64,000 nt of DNA from NCBI GenBank assembly GCA_022747635.1, contig JAKTNV010000165.1:310001-374000 (forward strand), written 5' to 3'. Positions 46,596 through 58,407 of this stretch are shown one piece after another. Position numbers and translations under genes: made by a program. This DNA is from Hetaerina americana. Lineage: Eukaryota; Arthropoda; Insecta; Odonata; Calopterygidae. The stretch's first letter is position 1; each line of letters begins with the position of its first letter. A model generated the notes under the pieces. That model saw only the letters and a list, made by a program, of their open reading frames with translations, was not told the DNA's origin and searched no databases.

Positions 46596-47724
46596 CAGCG
46601 TCTGGGAAGATGGCCATTCCTTTGACAAATGCCGCATTTCAAGAGCGGGCAATCTTTAGCCATATGATTTTCATTTCCACAATTTAAACACAAAGACGGC
46701 CTCGTTCCCCTCTCCCTCTCTCTACACGCTCGACCAATGTGACCGGTTTTACCGCAGCGAAAGCAAACGCGTGCGCCGTGATTATCTATCCTTCGGAGTC
46801 CCTACTTTCACCGGGGGAACCAGTCTTACTTTGGAACCCCTCCTGACAGTTTGTGCGGCGTTAATTTCTTCCACGGGAAACTACCAAGGTGCAACATTTG
46901 GCGGATTCGCGTTCATACCCTACCAAGGCGTTATATTTGGAGATGGCGGCCACCTAGGGGGTTACTGACACAACCACGCATGAGACTGTTATGGTGAATT
47001 TACGTCTCTGTTGACGGCGAAATTTCTGACACTAGCTTCTTCAACGCTTGTGAACCCTTCTGTCTTAATCAAGTTTCTTGGATTACGAACCAACAGAAAC
47101 CTACCAATGTCTTCCTTCAGCCCAATTAAAAATTGCCCACGAAGTCTACCTTGAATTCTTCGCTGTTTCTGAATCAATATCGCACCATGACTCGCGTAGC
47201 CTACGGGCGACATGGCGCAATCTGGTTGGAAATTCTGCGACGTTCTCCAGCGGTTTTTGTGCGCAAGTGTTAAATATTTTTTCTAACATGATTGGAGATG
47301 CCTTTAGGGAAAATCGTCTTTTGAGATTAATGGAAAAGTCCGCGTATGAACCTAATATGTGATGATTTGCAGAGACAAAATCCGCGGCGGTTCCTCCAAG
47401 CCGAAGTTGAGCGACTCCTAAGGTCTGTGCTTCATTCCAACTACTAAGATGACTTACAATACGATCGCTTTCCAAAAATTTGCCAACCCCAATCTCATCT
47501 TCCTCACTAAACGTTGGAATTAAATGAATTTTGCTGCCATTAGCGGCGGTTTGCGCTGCTTCTCCGCAGCCATTTGGCGGACTCGCGCTATTTCCCGGCT
47601 TTTCTAAGACATTAACCAAAGGTGTGAAGTCGAGTGCACTGCCGAATTTTAATCCATTTGCGGTTTCTTGATAATCGAGAAAAGGGTTAGGGTACCCAAG
47701 TCTATGAGGGTTAAGGCCATCCAT
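46596..47724 (-). pseudogene. E3 gypsy gag (arm 2)
   Basis: Start ATG 47724 (MDGLNPHRLG). The capsid part is open to about 47146 (IHLIPTFSEEDEIGVGKFLE, SYADFSINLKRRFSLK, PLENVAEFPTRLRHVARRL), better kept than arm 1. A frameshift near 47150 leads to GQFLIGLKEDIGRFLLVRNP. Between 46989 and 46780 the frames are lost. The zinc-knuckle region follows at 46770-46600, with GCTTTCGCTGCGGTAAAACC-type sequence as in arm 1. The gene would make the particle protein; this copy is dead. Confidence 0.87.
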
Positions 47725-48080
47725 CGCGAAATTCAACCCAATGCTAATTACATTAAAATTTGACTGTGCTTAATTAATTTATTTTTTCATACTCCGAGTG
47801 TATCCGATACCCATGGTGGGCCCTTCTTGGGCTAATTGATGGTTCCTGACGAAGTGATCCTTAGTGTAATTGCGCGCAGAGAATCGCGATGAGGTTATAG
47901 CACGTGTCTTAAAATAATAATTCGTTAGCTATGCACAGATTAGCATATCCCACCTGTCCGAGAAAATACGGAACTTCCGATTTAAAGATGTACACGGGCA
48001 CATGATAATCTATGAGACACTGTCGCATACACTGAATAAATCACTAGTCCAACCGTGCAACCCCTCACCTGACACCAATA
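47725..48080 (-). other. E3 leader and primer-binding site (arm 2)
   Basis: On the minus strand the PBS candidate TGGTGTCAGGTGAGGGGT is at about 48061-48078, three bases after the LTR end. The rest is leader, as in arm 1. Confidence 0.68.
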
Positions 48081-48721
48081 TGTCGCAAGAGGGGTTTCTA
48101 TGGTGCGACACAAAGGGTATCGGGGAAGGTACACCGAGTATTACCAAAGCAGCCGTATATTACCCAACATCAGTCATAATGCACCATTTACATAAGTATA
48201 AGGAAATTATGGATGGCTAGACCCTCGGTAAACCAACGCGAGTGCGGACAGAATTAAAATGGCAGAAAATTACCTGGGACAGGATAAATGCAGGGTGGAC
48301 GCGGTCACGAAACACATAACCTAGGCAGAGCCCTCGTCCGTCGGAAAAGAAGGGAGTATGGCAGGGTGGACGCGGCCACGACACGCATAACCTAGGCGGA
48401 GCCCTCGTCCGTCGGAAAGGAAGGGAGTATTGCAGGGTGGACGAGGTCAAACGAACGTAACCTTGGCAGAGCCCTCGTCCGAAGTTTAGTCAGGAATAGG
48501 ACACACTGACGCGACAAGCGCAACATAGCCGAAGCATCGTGCCCTACCGGTCACCGCCAGATAACCAACTGACTGCTTTTTGCCCGGCGACCAGGGCCCG
48601 GCGACCAGGTTTTATACCCAATTTAGGAGTCAGGGAAAGAATACTTTTGAATCATTGTCTTTGGTCACGTGGGACATTCGGAGGAGCCAGGGAAGGAGTA
48701 CCATGTCGCATACTTGCGACA
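48081..48721 (-). repeat. E3 gypsy 5' LTR, complete (arm 2)
   Basis: 641 bp with perfect 9-bp inverted ends TGTCGCAAG...CTTGCGACA. The three tandem units are at 48285-48487. A second GACATGGTACTC-type stretch near the start marks the point where arm 1 is clipped. It abuts the AT-rich block at 48722. Confidence 0.88.
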
Positions 48722-49978
48722 ATAGATATAAATTTTTGCAAAGTTACCATCTAGAATTTCGTTCAAATATAATAAGCTCTGTTGTTTGAAATATTAATTA
48801 ATCTTACTTCTAATGATTTAAACTGAATAGAAATAATTTTAAAATCAAATATTTTCTCAAACAACATTGTTTTACTATTTTTACATTATAAACGAATGTA
48901 TTAAGAGCAAATAACTTTAAAGAGCATACTGTATTTCATTAATGAAATAAGACTGGATCCGAACTCCAATTTGAAACCTTTTCTTCTTCACTTCTTTGTT
49001 ACTATTGCCATGGTGACGTCGTCACCAAATGTTCAAACCAAACAAACTTAATTCTCAAGTAATGTATTAGATTGTTCTGTCACATTTTAAATTTCACATA
49101 TCGCTAATGCCTTTGAGCATACTGTGCTTACCTTTAAAAATACACAATACACGTTCATTAAGGCTATATAGTATTCATTCTCAGATTCAGAACGCACAAA
49201 TTATTTGATTGCATTGTGAATTAATGGGTGACATTAAAGGATCAACCGTAGCCAAAAGTTGTATTGCACTGTTTGGAAGAATACATCTCCTCTTTGAGGT
49301 GAACTGTCTCATTGTCTATTTTAAGGTTATTTATGTGTATTTGAACTTCTTCCTATTTACGCCACACATGGAAAGAATGGACTGGTGATATCTTTTATGA
49401 AACATATACCTTTTAAATTCTGGAGAACGCCTAATTACATTCACGACAAGATTACCAGCTGCTGAGATAGTTGTCTTTTAATTTGTTCTGATGATAAACT
49501 CTGCTTGAATTGACTGGAGTATCCATCTAAGCGTAGAAAATATATATGTTAATGCTTCTTTTTGAAGTAATTATGGTCTATGTTTTGGATGGAATTGAAC
49601 AGGAATTAAGTGCCAACCTACAGCTGTAAACAGTGTCAATATAAATTGAAAATAATACTTAATAATGTATTCCATGATCTACCAATACATTGAGACCAAA
49701 TTATTCAAAGTGGATTTTTAAAATACAATTTATTGAAAGATTCAATATTGAAAAATTAAACATAAAATAAAATGTATTTAATACACGCTCGGTAGATGAT
49801 AGGGCTTCTTAAGTTATTTCCACAGCCATTTTGCAATTACCCAATTGGGTGCCACAAATCCCATATTATGAAGCACTCCTTTTTAATTACAGTGTTTGTA
49901 AAATGAATTCATTTCTTCATCTTCATTATATTTGATTGGCATCTATTGGCTTAGAAATGCCATTTATTTTAGAATATA

Positions 49979-51311
49979 CTACCTTAATCAAAAATTTCCC
50001 GGAATTTATTCAGAAAATTAAAAATACAAGTTTATTCATCTAAATCTATATTGTCCCCTTCAAAGTAATCCCCATCGACTGCAATACACTTATGCCAGCG
50101 CTTGATCCAATCCTCGAAACATTTTTTATATTCGGTTTTCGGTATGTCCATCAGTGCTTCCTGCGATTTTTCCATTACTTCCTCTCGGCTGCTAAAACGC
50201 GTTTCCCGTAATGGTTTTTTAACTCGATTGAACAGAAAGAAGACACAGGGAGCCAAATCAGGTGAATTCGGTGGTTGTTGGATGGTATTTGTTGCATTTT
50301 TCGTCAAAAAATTACGAATAATGATAGCACTGTGCGACGGTGCGTTATCATGGTGCAAAATCCACGAGTTTTCTGCCCACATTTCTGGTCTCTTTCGGCG
50401 AATTGCTTCACGCAAACGTCTCATAACGCCCAAATAATACTCTTTGTTTACTGTCTGGCCTTCTGGCAAAAATTCATGATGCACTGCACCGTTGTAATCC
50501 ATGAAAACCGTCAGCATTGCCTTCTTTTTTGACTGAAAACGACGTGGTTTTTTTGGTCTCGGCTCATTTAGTGAACGCCATTCACTTGCCTGATGTCTGG
50601 ATTGCGTTTCGTACTCATAAACCCACGTCTCGTCTCCAGTAATGATCCTTTTCATGAATGTGGGATCGGATTCAGCCTCGCAAATCATGTCTTTTGCGAC
50701 GTCAACACGGTCTCTTTTTTGCATGAAATTGAGGTCTTTTGGCACCAACTTTGCTGCTACACGACGGAAACCCAAATCATTAACCACAATGTCTTGGGCG
50801 GATCCATAGGCAATGTTCAAGTCCTCCGCTATTTCTCTGATGGTTAATTTGCGGTTATTGACCAACATTTCTTTTACTTTATCAATTTTTTCACCGACTA
50901 TCGATGTCGATGGTCTGCCACTGCGTTCATCATCTTCGATTGACTCACGACCACTTCTGAACCGCTCGTGCCACTGGTAAACGACCGTTTTTTTTAGAGA
51001 ATCGTTGCCGAAACACTTTTCCAACATTTCCAACGTCCGTGCGCCACTACATCCGTTTTTTACGCAAAATTTAATACAAGTTCGTTGTTGCAAATTTAAA
51101 TCCCTTTCTGCAATTGTAAAAAATAGCCAACACACACACAGAGATAGATGTACTCTTGGCTACGTAACTTTTGCAAATGTCAAGTTAGGACACTAAGATT
51201 TAAAGGGAATATCAACAACAGATGTACCAATTTAACAAAAAAACAGAACTCAAATCGGAACGATGGGAGCGCCACACGGTGGTTATTCCGGGAACTTTTT
51301 GATCAAGGTAG
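49979..51311 (-). mobile_element. Full-length mariner in arm 2
   Basis: A 1333-bp element with terminal inverted repeats of about 28 bp (CTACCTTGATCAAAAAGTTC with two to three mismatches between ends). TA lies at 49977-49978 and 51312-51313. Arm 1 (about 1432-1452) and the third copy (about 28780) have the empty site. It carries one transposase gene and is a different mariner from the deleted family. Confidence 0.95.
50032..51135 (-). CDS. Mariner transposase, third catalytic Asp replaced
   Basis: An open frame of 367 codons; the true start is probably a few codons inside, near LNLQQRTCIKF. Paired HTH region with the linker motif DDERSGRPSTS at 68-78. Catalytic domain: ITGDETWVYEY (Asp 168), HHDNAPSHSA (Asp 263), and SPDLAPCVFFLF, where residue 298 is Val (codon GTC). 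Position 298 is exactly 34 residues after 263, the site of the third Asp in DD34D mariners, and the family reads D there. A single base change therefore removes catalysis while the frame stays open. The usual length (about 345) fits. It acts, when active, in the nucleus on its own terminal repeats. Confidence 0.93.
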   Translation of the reverse strand: MCWLFFTIAERDLNLQQRTCIKFCVKNGCSGARTLEMLEKCFGNDSLKKTVVYQWHERFRSGRESIEDDERSGRPSTSIVGEKIDKVKEMLVNNRKLTIREIAEDLNIAYGSAQDIVVNDLGFRRVAAKLVPKDLNFMQKRDRVDVAKDMICEAESDPTFMKRIITGDETWVYEYETQSRHQASEWRSLNEPRPKKPRRFQSKKKAMLTVFMDYNGAVHHEFLPEGQTVNKEYYLGVMRRLREAIRRKRPEMWAENSWILHHDNAPSHSAIIIRNFLTKNATNTIQQPPNSPDLAPCVFFLFNRVKKPLRETRFSSREEVMEKSQEALMDIPKTEYKKCFEDWIKRWHKCIAVDGDYFEGDNIDLDE

Positions 51312-52079
51312 TATGTATGACATATAAAAGTAAAATGTCTTAAATGCACGCGATGTCAAAGCCAATTAATAATGACTGATTCCATACAGGTTCATTGAGT
51401 ATAATATATTTATTTTTATAGGCTTTATTTTCATAAAAAATTCAGAATCAATCAAAACAGATTTCGATGAAATATTGGAACAGGTTAAGACGATGAGAAG
51501 TCTCCTTGAATTATAAAGTTTGTGTTCAAAATTTATAAAATATCAAACCAATTTAATGGCAGACTCATTTAAACAGTTATTAATTCATTTATGCATTCAT
51601 TGTCATTTAATTTTGGACAATTTATCAACCCAAATTAACATAAACATATTAAATATTAATCTTCATTACCTCAGAATAAAACATCCAGAAACGGACATAT
51701 TTTCCCAGATTTATGAAGAAGGTTTGATTGCCCAATTACTTGATGCGTGAGTGTTTTGGTGTCCGATGGCTTCCCAGCAACATCACTAGTCAACACTTCC
51801 AAGATTTCCTTTGACTGCTTCTCATCCTGTTCATTTAGAGATTGATGAAACTGCTGGAATTCTTCAATGCTTTCGGGCATTAATTGATGATTACTCAATT
51901 GAACTAATAACTGTGGAAATCAAGTTATTAGCTGACCACTATACTGATCCTTTTGTTTAAAAAAATCAAGTTTTATAGATTGGTAGTGTATAAATACTAT
52001 TGAAATTAGTATGTTGTTTTGCATTGATCATTCTTCATAAAACTATGAGCAAACCAGTTCAAGAATGATATTTGTCAAA

Positions 52080-52433
52080 GAGGCAGAACATTCTCACTCC
52101 ATTCTCTTCAAATGTTATGCCATAGCATAGATATGTGCTCGTCAAACACTATCTGCATTTTGCAGACAATGATACCTTTATGAGGGATAGACATCCTTGT
52201 GTCAAGCTGAATGAAATTAGCCCTCTGCTTGTATTTCTCAACAAAAAGTTCTCAAGTTTGTTGACACCTGAGAGGAAGATTTCTATTGTCAAAAATGTTA
52301 TTCTGTACAAGGATGAGCTCTCACTGATGCAGTATGTTTCCCTGAAAGGAGCCAGATTTGGGGTGGAAACGTTTAGATTTGCTAAGCCTATGTCTGGATA
52401 TATATGGTCAATTATTATTATTTCTACAGGAAA
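52080..52433 (+). pseudogene. piggyBac-type transposase, N part of the DDE domain (arm 2)
   Basis: It matches arm 1: HFADNDTF, SPLLVFLNKKFSSLLTPERKISI, then VKNVILYKDELSLMQY. The first catalytic Asp position is Val. The DNA upstream of 52080 has no clear transposase frame. Confidence 0.85.
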
Positions 52434-52770
52434 AAGGTGGGTCATGATAGTCCAGGGGGGTAGAGCATTGGACTATTGACCGGAGGGTCCTGAGTTCAAA
52501 CCCCAGGCAGACACTCAGGGCACCTGATGCTCCACTCAAGCTATGTGATTTTTTCTGGTAACAATCTTCCTGGTAAACCTATCTGCCACAGTGAAAGTAA
52601 CTGGCTCCCCTTAATATCCTGATGTGTGAATTTCACAGACTGTATAGAGCTAAGTACAGGGTGAACTCTACCATCACCCATAAACCGACCTTCCAACATT
52701 GATTACTGTGTTTATGGTACACAGGAAATGGTCAGTATTGAAGGTGGAATATACCAATCTTCCTAATACA
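52434..52770 (+). repeat. tRNA-derived SINE in piggyBac relic (arm 2)
   Basis: A tRNA-like head at 52440-52510: GGGGGGTAGAGCATTGGACT, then box B GAGTTCAAACCCC. The transposase frame stops at 52434 and resumes at about 52777. Clear flanking duplication was not found. Confidence 0.75.
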
Positions 52771-52776
52771 TCCTTA

Positions 52777-53575
52777 GATTGTGCTAGCAGTAATGAAACC
52801 TCTGCTAGGTCAAAGATTATTGCCTGACTGCAGACAACTATTACACCTCCTCAGAGCTGGCTGATTTATTGGTTTCAAAAGGAACCGATAGACATGGGAC
52901 ATTGAGAATTAAAAGGAAGGAAGTACTAGATGACATATAGACTAAAGAAGTTGAAAAAGGAGTAATTGACTGCCCTCCAGCAAGGCAAAGTGATTGCTAT
53001 GAATTGGGAAGATAAGATGGCCGTCAAGTCTCTGTACCCTTTACAGTACATAATACGGAATTTGTGGAATATAAATGAAAAGGATATGGTGCTATAAAAG
53101 CCAAAAGTTGCTGTTGTGTACAATAATACAATAGGTGGAGTAGAAAGGGAAGATCAGCACCTGACAAATTTCCCCATTATGAAAAAAGGAGTTCAAATGT
53201 TATTTAAAACAGTTTTCAGTTGTTGGACCAGGGCACATGGAATGGATTTCTATGGCAGAGAAAGGGTGGTGGACCAAAGGGTAAGTTCAGAATTTAGAAT
53301 CAAACTAGTAGAAGATGTAATTGAGGGGTACATTGCATATGATATAACATGTGAGGGTGGAAGGCCTTCAGTAGAACCAAATCCTTGATCCTCTATGTAA
53401 GTTACAATTTCCCAAGTATATTCCACCTACAGAGAAGATGGAAAAGCTTTGTAGGATGTGTGCAGTTTGTTGTGCCAAAAGGGATGGAACAAGCAAAAAG
53501 ATTGGAAAAGAAGCGAGGTGCCATTTCCAAGCATGTCACAGCCGCTAAGAACAGACATGTGATTTTATGAACGGG
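52777..53575 (+). pseudogene. piggyBac-type transposase, C-terminal part (arm 2 and beyond)
   Basis: It resumes after the SINE: IVLAVMKPLLG, then, after a shift, DNYYTSSELADLLVSKGTD (second catalytic Asp) and IKRKEV. Next come FTVHNTEFVEYK and NNTIGGVEREDQHLTNFP, where the family has GGVDxxD: the third Asp is Glu. A Cys-rich end is seen at about 53436-53545 (LCRMCAVCCAKRD ... CHFQACH), the C-terminal zinc region of piggyBac. Several stops. The arm 1 counterpart lies outside the window. Confidence 0.83.
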
Positions 53576-54233
53576 AGGAGATTTTCGTGTGTTTGAAAAA
53601 TATGGTTGAAAGAATTCGTAAATCATGCCTTCTGTTTCTACGTCATTTCATTTTAATCGCCATGTTGTTTTGTCATCCTGTTTTTCAACAGGAATTAATA
53701 ATTCTAAATCGTCGATGACTTCATTTGCGTGTGACTGATCCTGAGCAACTTTCATTTGCCACTGTTTGTAATTCAAATTTCGAAAATTATGAAGAAATGT
53801 TGCTGTTTCTCTCGCTATTAATACCAAAACATTCTATATAGAGATAATTTAATTAGAATGAGCCAATTGCGACATGCCATACATCTTCAATCGTTTTCTC
53901 TCTGAATATTTTGATTATGCTGATTAAATCGTAAACAATTTCTTTCACTTTTTCCACGTTTTTTCATTGGTCGTTGTTGATGCGAAAGAAGAATGGGGGT
54001 CCTGCTACCGACCGACCAATCGATGCTTATGGACTGTGCCGTTAGCTGCATCTTATACCAATATCCAGCTATGCTGATCAATGGTCGTAGGATATAAGTG
54101 GTTTATGGGCGAAGTTAAGCTAGTGAGTATATTTTATTGCAGTTTGTGACAGTATTATATTTGGAGATTATGACAGCCCATTTATGCTTGCTTTAGCACA
54201 ATTGTATCTGAAAATGGGATTATCTGAGTAATC
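53576..54233. other. Gene-free stretch between piggyBac and LINE-B
   Basis: No convincing gene, repeat or RNA is seen. The right end (about 54100-54233) is probably the LINE-B 3' UTR; a piggyBac terminal repeat could lie here but was not recognised. Confidence 0.4.
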
Positions 54234-56793
54234 TCATAAAGGTTCTAATAATGGGTTTCCAGTATTTCCTATTGCTTGTTGAAATGACGTGGCTAGGTCG
54301 CTTAGATATGTTGGAAGGTCCGGTATTTTTAGATCCGTGTGAATATCTGAGTTTCTTACAAACCAGGCGTCGTTGGCAAGGGTTCGTAGAGTATTATTTT
54401 GGAAGCATGTCATTTTCTTCAATTTGGTTGCGGCTATTGAACCCCAGGCTGGGTAGCCTTAAGATAGGTCGTATCATAGATTTAAATAACAGTATTTTGT
54501 CGAGAAGACAAAGGGGAATGGTGCGTTTTATGAGGGGATAGAATAAGAAAGCGGCTGAATTGGCCTTGTTGAGTGCATATTGAGTGTGTGCTTGCCAAGT
54601 GAGTTTACTGTCCATTTGTACACCAAGAAATTTAGCCGTTGATGCCTGGGGGATTATTTCCCTGCCATAGTGGATAGCAGTGATGTGAGGATTCTTCCAT
54701 TTTCTGGCGTAGTTTACGTTTATACATTTTGTGGTGTTAATGGTTAGTTTCCAATCGGTCATCCACTCTGCTATGCTCTTAAGGTGTTCTTGGACATTTG
54801 TTGCGGCATGATTTGGGTCAAAGGAAGTTGACGCTCTAGCTGAGTCATCCGCATTGAGGTAGCTTTTGGGTCTGGGGGGAGGTCGTTATTGTAGAGGTTG
54901 AATAGGACGAGTGACAAAATTGATCCTTGAGGAAAGCCTGCAGATATGGACCGGGTAGTTGATTTGGCATTGTTAAGGGCTAAAAAGAGCGTGCGGTTTG
55001 AAAGAAAGAAGGGGATGGTCTTATTTAGGTATACTGATATGTCGGTTTTAAGCAGTTTATGTATAAAACCAATTTGCCAGACCTTGTCAAAAGCTCTTTG
55101 GAGATCAAGGAAGACTACTTGGGTGTGCTTGTGAATGTGGAAGCCGAAAGTGATCTGTTCAACCAATCTTGTTATTTGCTGAGTCATGGAATGGCGACGG
55201 CGGAAGCCAGTTTGCTCAGGTCTGATCAAGTCTAGGGCCGAGATTTCTTCTTGAAGCCTGTTTAAGATGCATTTTTCTAGAAGTTTGCCCATGCATGGGA
55301 AAGGCCACTGGGTCTATAGTTCAGAATATAAGGAGGATTTTTATCGGGTTTTGGAAGGAGTATTATCTTAGCCGTTTTCAATGCCTTTTGGAAGTACGAT
55401 TGGGAAAGACAGGCGTTGAGGATAGAGAGTAGGTGTTTGATAAAAGATTTAGGAAGGTTTTCCAGGTGAAGGTAGGATATTTGATCGGGTTGCAGTGATG
55501 ACTTGGTTTTGGAGTGGGCCATAATGGAGTAAAGTTCTTGAGGAGTAATTTCCAGGAATATGTGGAATGGGCAAAGTGACAGGCCAGAGACGCTGATCAA
55601 CGCTTCTGAATCCAACAAGGATGTATTATTGTTTTTAAAAATGCATTCGAAGGAGTCGGCAGAGGTATTTGCTTCGTCGCTGTCATCGTATAGTGCTCTC
55701 CCATTATGTGGTATTGGCGGGATGGGTACCTTTTTCCTTTGCACACAGTGGGCTAGGGTCCATACCGAATTATCCTTATGTGAGAGTGAACTTATTTTCT
55801 CATGCCAAGTTTTTTCCCAATGTTTTCTAGTTTTGGATGTTACAAGGTTTTGAAGTGCACAGAAGCCGATTTTATCTTGGCATGGATTAGTGCATTGCCA
55901 GAGGGCTCTGGCCTTGTTTCTAAGTGAAATCAAGTGCAAAATATCCGGAGGTAGTGTGCCACCAGCGATGGAGGCCGGAGAAGGAGGGTAGCGAGAGCGA
56001 TGAATGATTTTGGTTAAGGTGCTTGTAAAATCTTGAGCCGCTTTCTCTATGCTGTCTGGAGTGCTAGCAGGAGATGGGACAAGGTTAATGGCCAAGCAGT
56101 TTTCTTTAAATAGTTTCCAGTTAACTCTTCTAGTTGTATGAAGGAGGGTAGGAATGCAGTAAAATATGGGGCAGTGGTCCGAGGCTGAGTTATCTAGGTT
56201 AAGGATTTGGAATGCGATATCTGCGGATAAGTGAACTACATCCAGGATATCGGAGGAGTGGGGGTGATGATAGAAGTGGGTAGGGAAAGGCGGTGAGTGA
56301 ATTGCTATATTTTTGGTAAATAGGAGATTATGAAAGGCTCGCCTTCGTGTTGTAGTGTTTTTTCAAGCTTTTGTTTTTTGTTTTTAATGCCATTTATGTT
56401 CCATTGTAAAACTTTAAGGAAGTGGTTGTTTATTTGTGAATTAGGCACCATTTACAAGTTGAAGAAGGGCTGGTATAAGGTCATTGGTGAAGATGCTAAT
56501 AAGGTTTTACTGTCAGTAGGAGAAAGAAGTTTCGTAATTATGCTCAATAGAGCAGTTCTTATATTTGCGGTTGATGATTTGTCATTGATTGAGGGAGAGT
56601 GTTGTCCAGAGGGTGGCGGAGGGTGTTGATCGGAGGTTGGAGGAGAGTTAAGAGATGATTGAGGGGTCTCCACGATTTCGGTTTCATGGTTTTGCCAAGG
56701 GTTATGGAGAGGAGGAAACGACTGAGAATTTGTATTTAGGTTCGGTTGCTTCAAGGGCTCGTGCATGGTCTGTAGTTGTAGGGCTTCCATGTC
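54234..56793 (-). pseudogene. LINE-B copy 2 (Jockey-type), RT-containing
   Basis: Minus strand, from 56793: an ORF1 C-terminal piece (MEALQLQTMHEPL, PPPPSGQHSPS), an endonuclease reduced to its end (about 370 bp missing relative to copy 1 at 27500-27875), the RT spacer (55277-56095), IILLPKPDKNPPYILNYRP, GKLLEKCILNRL, RPEQTGFRRRHSMT, FLDLQRAFDKVW, FPQGSILSLVLFNLY, then a shift across the YADD site, TINTTKCINVNYARKW and LLFKSMIRPIL. It resembles LINE-A throughout, so both are Jockey-type. It joins E2 sequence at about 56794. Confidence 0.86.
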
Positions 56794-57345
56794 ATGCCGT
56801 CACCTAAAAATAGGGGTAAGGGATTATCTAGCGGTGAGGGTAAAAGGTTACGCATATGAGCTAGGAGACTTCTTCCGCCTTTCAGGTCCTCTATGTCTGG
56901 TGTAACCGAGCTTCTAACCTTAACTGTTTTGGAGGGTCCTCTTCAACGGGAAACTAACTTCCATGCTTGACCACTTGGTGCTTGTTTGGTGCTTGCTTGG
57001 TGCTTGCTGTTTAAATAAGTGAGCAATGCGAAGCCCGGTTGTTCGTCCCAATCAGAGTGGTCTGGGGCTGCATAATGGGGAGCCACGGAAGCAAAGGAAT
57101 GGTGTGCGTGCCCTAGACGACCATTTGAGGCGGGGTTAAATGGAGAGAAGTGAAGATAGATTTTATTTTCAGTTCCCTGCAAACGTTTTTCATTAGTTCC
57201 GAAGTGAAGTTTGCACCTCTGTCTGCCAGTAAATATTTAAGCACACCGTGATGGCAAATTATGTGCTCGACAAAAAATTCCTGCTACTGTTTTGGCCGAT
57301 TGATCTGGAATCGTAAAGGCTTCATGATATCTTGTGAAATAATCT
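56794..57345 (-). pseudogene. E2 integrase fragment
   Basis: It reads CSPFNPASNGRLGHAHHSFA-like sequence at 57110-57150: the third catalytic residue of integrase, Glu in E1 (NGRLERAH), is Gly here. SGQAWKLVSR and a pol C-terminal stretch follow to 56794. The left side matches 9330-9500 and the right side 9770-9850. At 57345 it joins E1 sequence. Confidence 0.8.
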
Positions 57346-57882
57346 TATCCAATACTCATCACCGCAACCCAGGTGTTGTCGCACGGGAGAAGGGAAGCGA
57401 CCCGGTGTGGGCGGTAGTCCATCCGCCTGAGCTGGAGGCGAAAGAGGTGGGCTTTCATCCCACCAGGAGTGACCAGCGGCCGCCGGAAGGCGGTCGTATA
57501 TTGGAGGTGTCTCGCCAAACAATTCTTTGATCTTCCTTGCTACCTACTTTCTCCGTAGCAATTGTCTTACTGCTGTTACTCGGGCCATACCTAATAGGCA
57601 GATACAAGGGAGGGAAGTAGGGTGAATTAAGAGCGTATCCTCCCGGGCAGGGGCCGCAAGTCATAAAATTTTTCTGACGATGGAGGATGATTTTGGAGAT
57701 TTTGCCCTTGATGAGGGTCGGTCGGTGAACCATTGTTGATTTTATCTGGCTGCGGAATGTGGACTTGATTATGGTTGGTCTGGGCGCGTTGCTCAGTCTC
57801 GAACTCGTCAATCACGCGTCCTGCTTGTGCGTAATTAGGTGGCGGTTCGGGCTCTGGTGGTTGTGGAAGCATTCGCCCGGGA
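57346..57882 (-). pseudogene. E1 fragment: pol C terminus and start of the proline-rich ORF
   Basis: The minus strand has the pol tail (LPQPPEPEPPPNYAQAGRV) and, after its stop, part of the proline-rich ORF (HSWWDESPPLSPPAQADG, FPSPVRQHLG). It ends at 57346 where E2 begins. On the other side a truncated mariner replaces about 200 bp between this piece and 58408, with about 10 bp of filler at 57872-57882. Confidence 0.85.
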
Positions 57883-58405
57883 AACGTTCGCCCATGTGAT
57901 ATTCATCGCCAATTAAAGGAGGTGTATGGAGACAATGTAATGGACGAGTCGTCTGTTCGGCGGTGGTGTCGCAACTTCAACATGGGGAGGGGGAACACAC
58001 ACGACGATGAGCGTTCGGAGAGACCGTCTGTCATTACAGACCAACTGGTGAGCTCAGTTGACGAATTCGTGAGGAACGATCGGCGCGTCACAATTGATGA
58101 CATCTGTGAGCATTTTCCCAATGTTTCTCGAACAATTGTTCATGAAATTGTTAAACACCATCTGCATTTTGCAAAAATTTGTGCAAGATGGGTCCCTCGC
58201 GTATCTCAATGAGCTGGCGGCGAAGGACTATGCAGCAGGAATACAGAAACTTGTCACACGTTATGACAAATGCCTTAATTTGCTTGGAGATTATGTTGAG
58301 AAGTAGTTTAAAGTATCCTCTTTCAAATAAAATTTTTTATGTTTGTTAATATTTACTTTTGTGTCTTTATTTCACGAACGGGTACTACTTTCCGGATGAC
58401 CCTCG
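57883..58405 (+). mobile_element. Truncated copy of the deleted mariner
   Basis: It begins inside the HTH region (AAACGTTCGCCCATGTGATA) and runs to the intact right end (CCGGATGACCCTCG) with TA at 58406-58407. It carries the same internal deletion as the other two copies. The left terminal repeat and about 230 bp are gone, together with about 200 bp of E1. Confidence 0.92.
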
Positions 58406-58407
58406 TA

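Larger units (their letters stand above)
48722..52070. repeat. AT-rich unclassified block (arm 2)
   Basis: The counterpart of 641-2381, longer because of the mariner at 49979-51311 and 296 bp at 48962-49257 that arm 1 lacks. The extra 296 bp includes GGTGACGTCGTCACC, a 15-bp palindrome. Whether it was gained by arm 2 or lost by arm 1 is open; the joint in arm 1 shows 3-4 bp of microhomology, which favours loss. Confidence 0.65.
42368..52770 (-). repeat. Inverted duplication, arm 2
   Basis: This is the partner of 1-8060 in opposite orientation. It carries the same elements in the same order plus arm-specific insertions: an internally deleted mariner (44349-45101), a full-length mariner (49979-51311) and about 300 bp at 48962-49257. 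The inner homology fades around 42368-42385, at a GC-rich palindromic stretch that arm 1 also has near 8035-8060. The outer limit shown here is where arm 1 leaves the window, not a true end. Confidence 0.93.
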
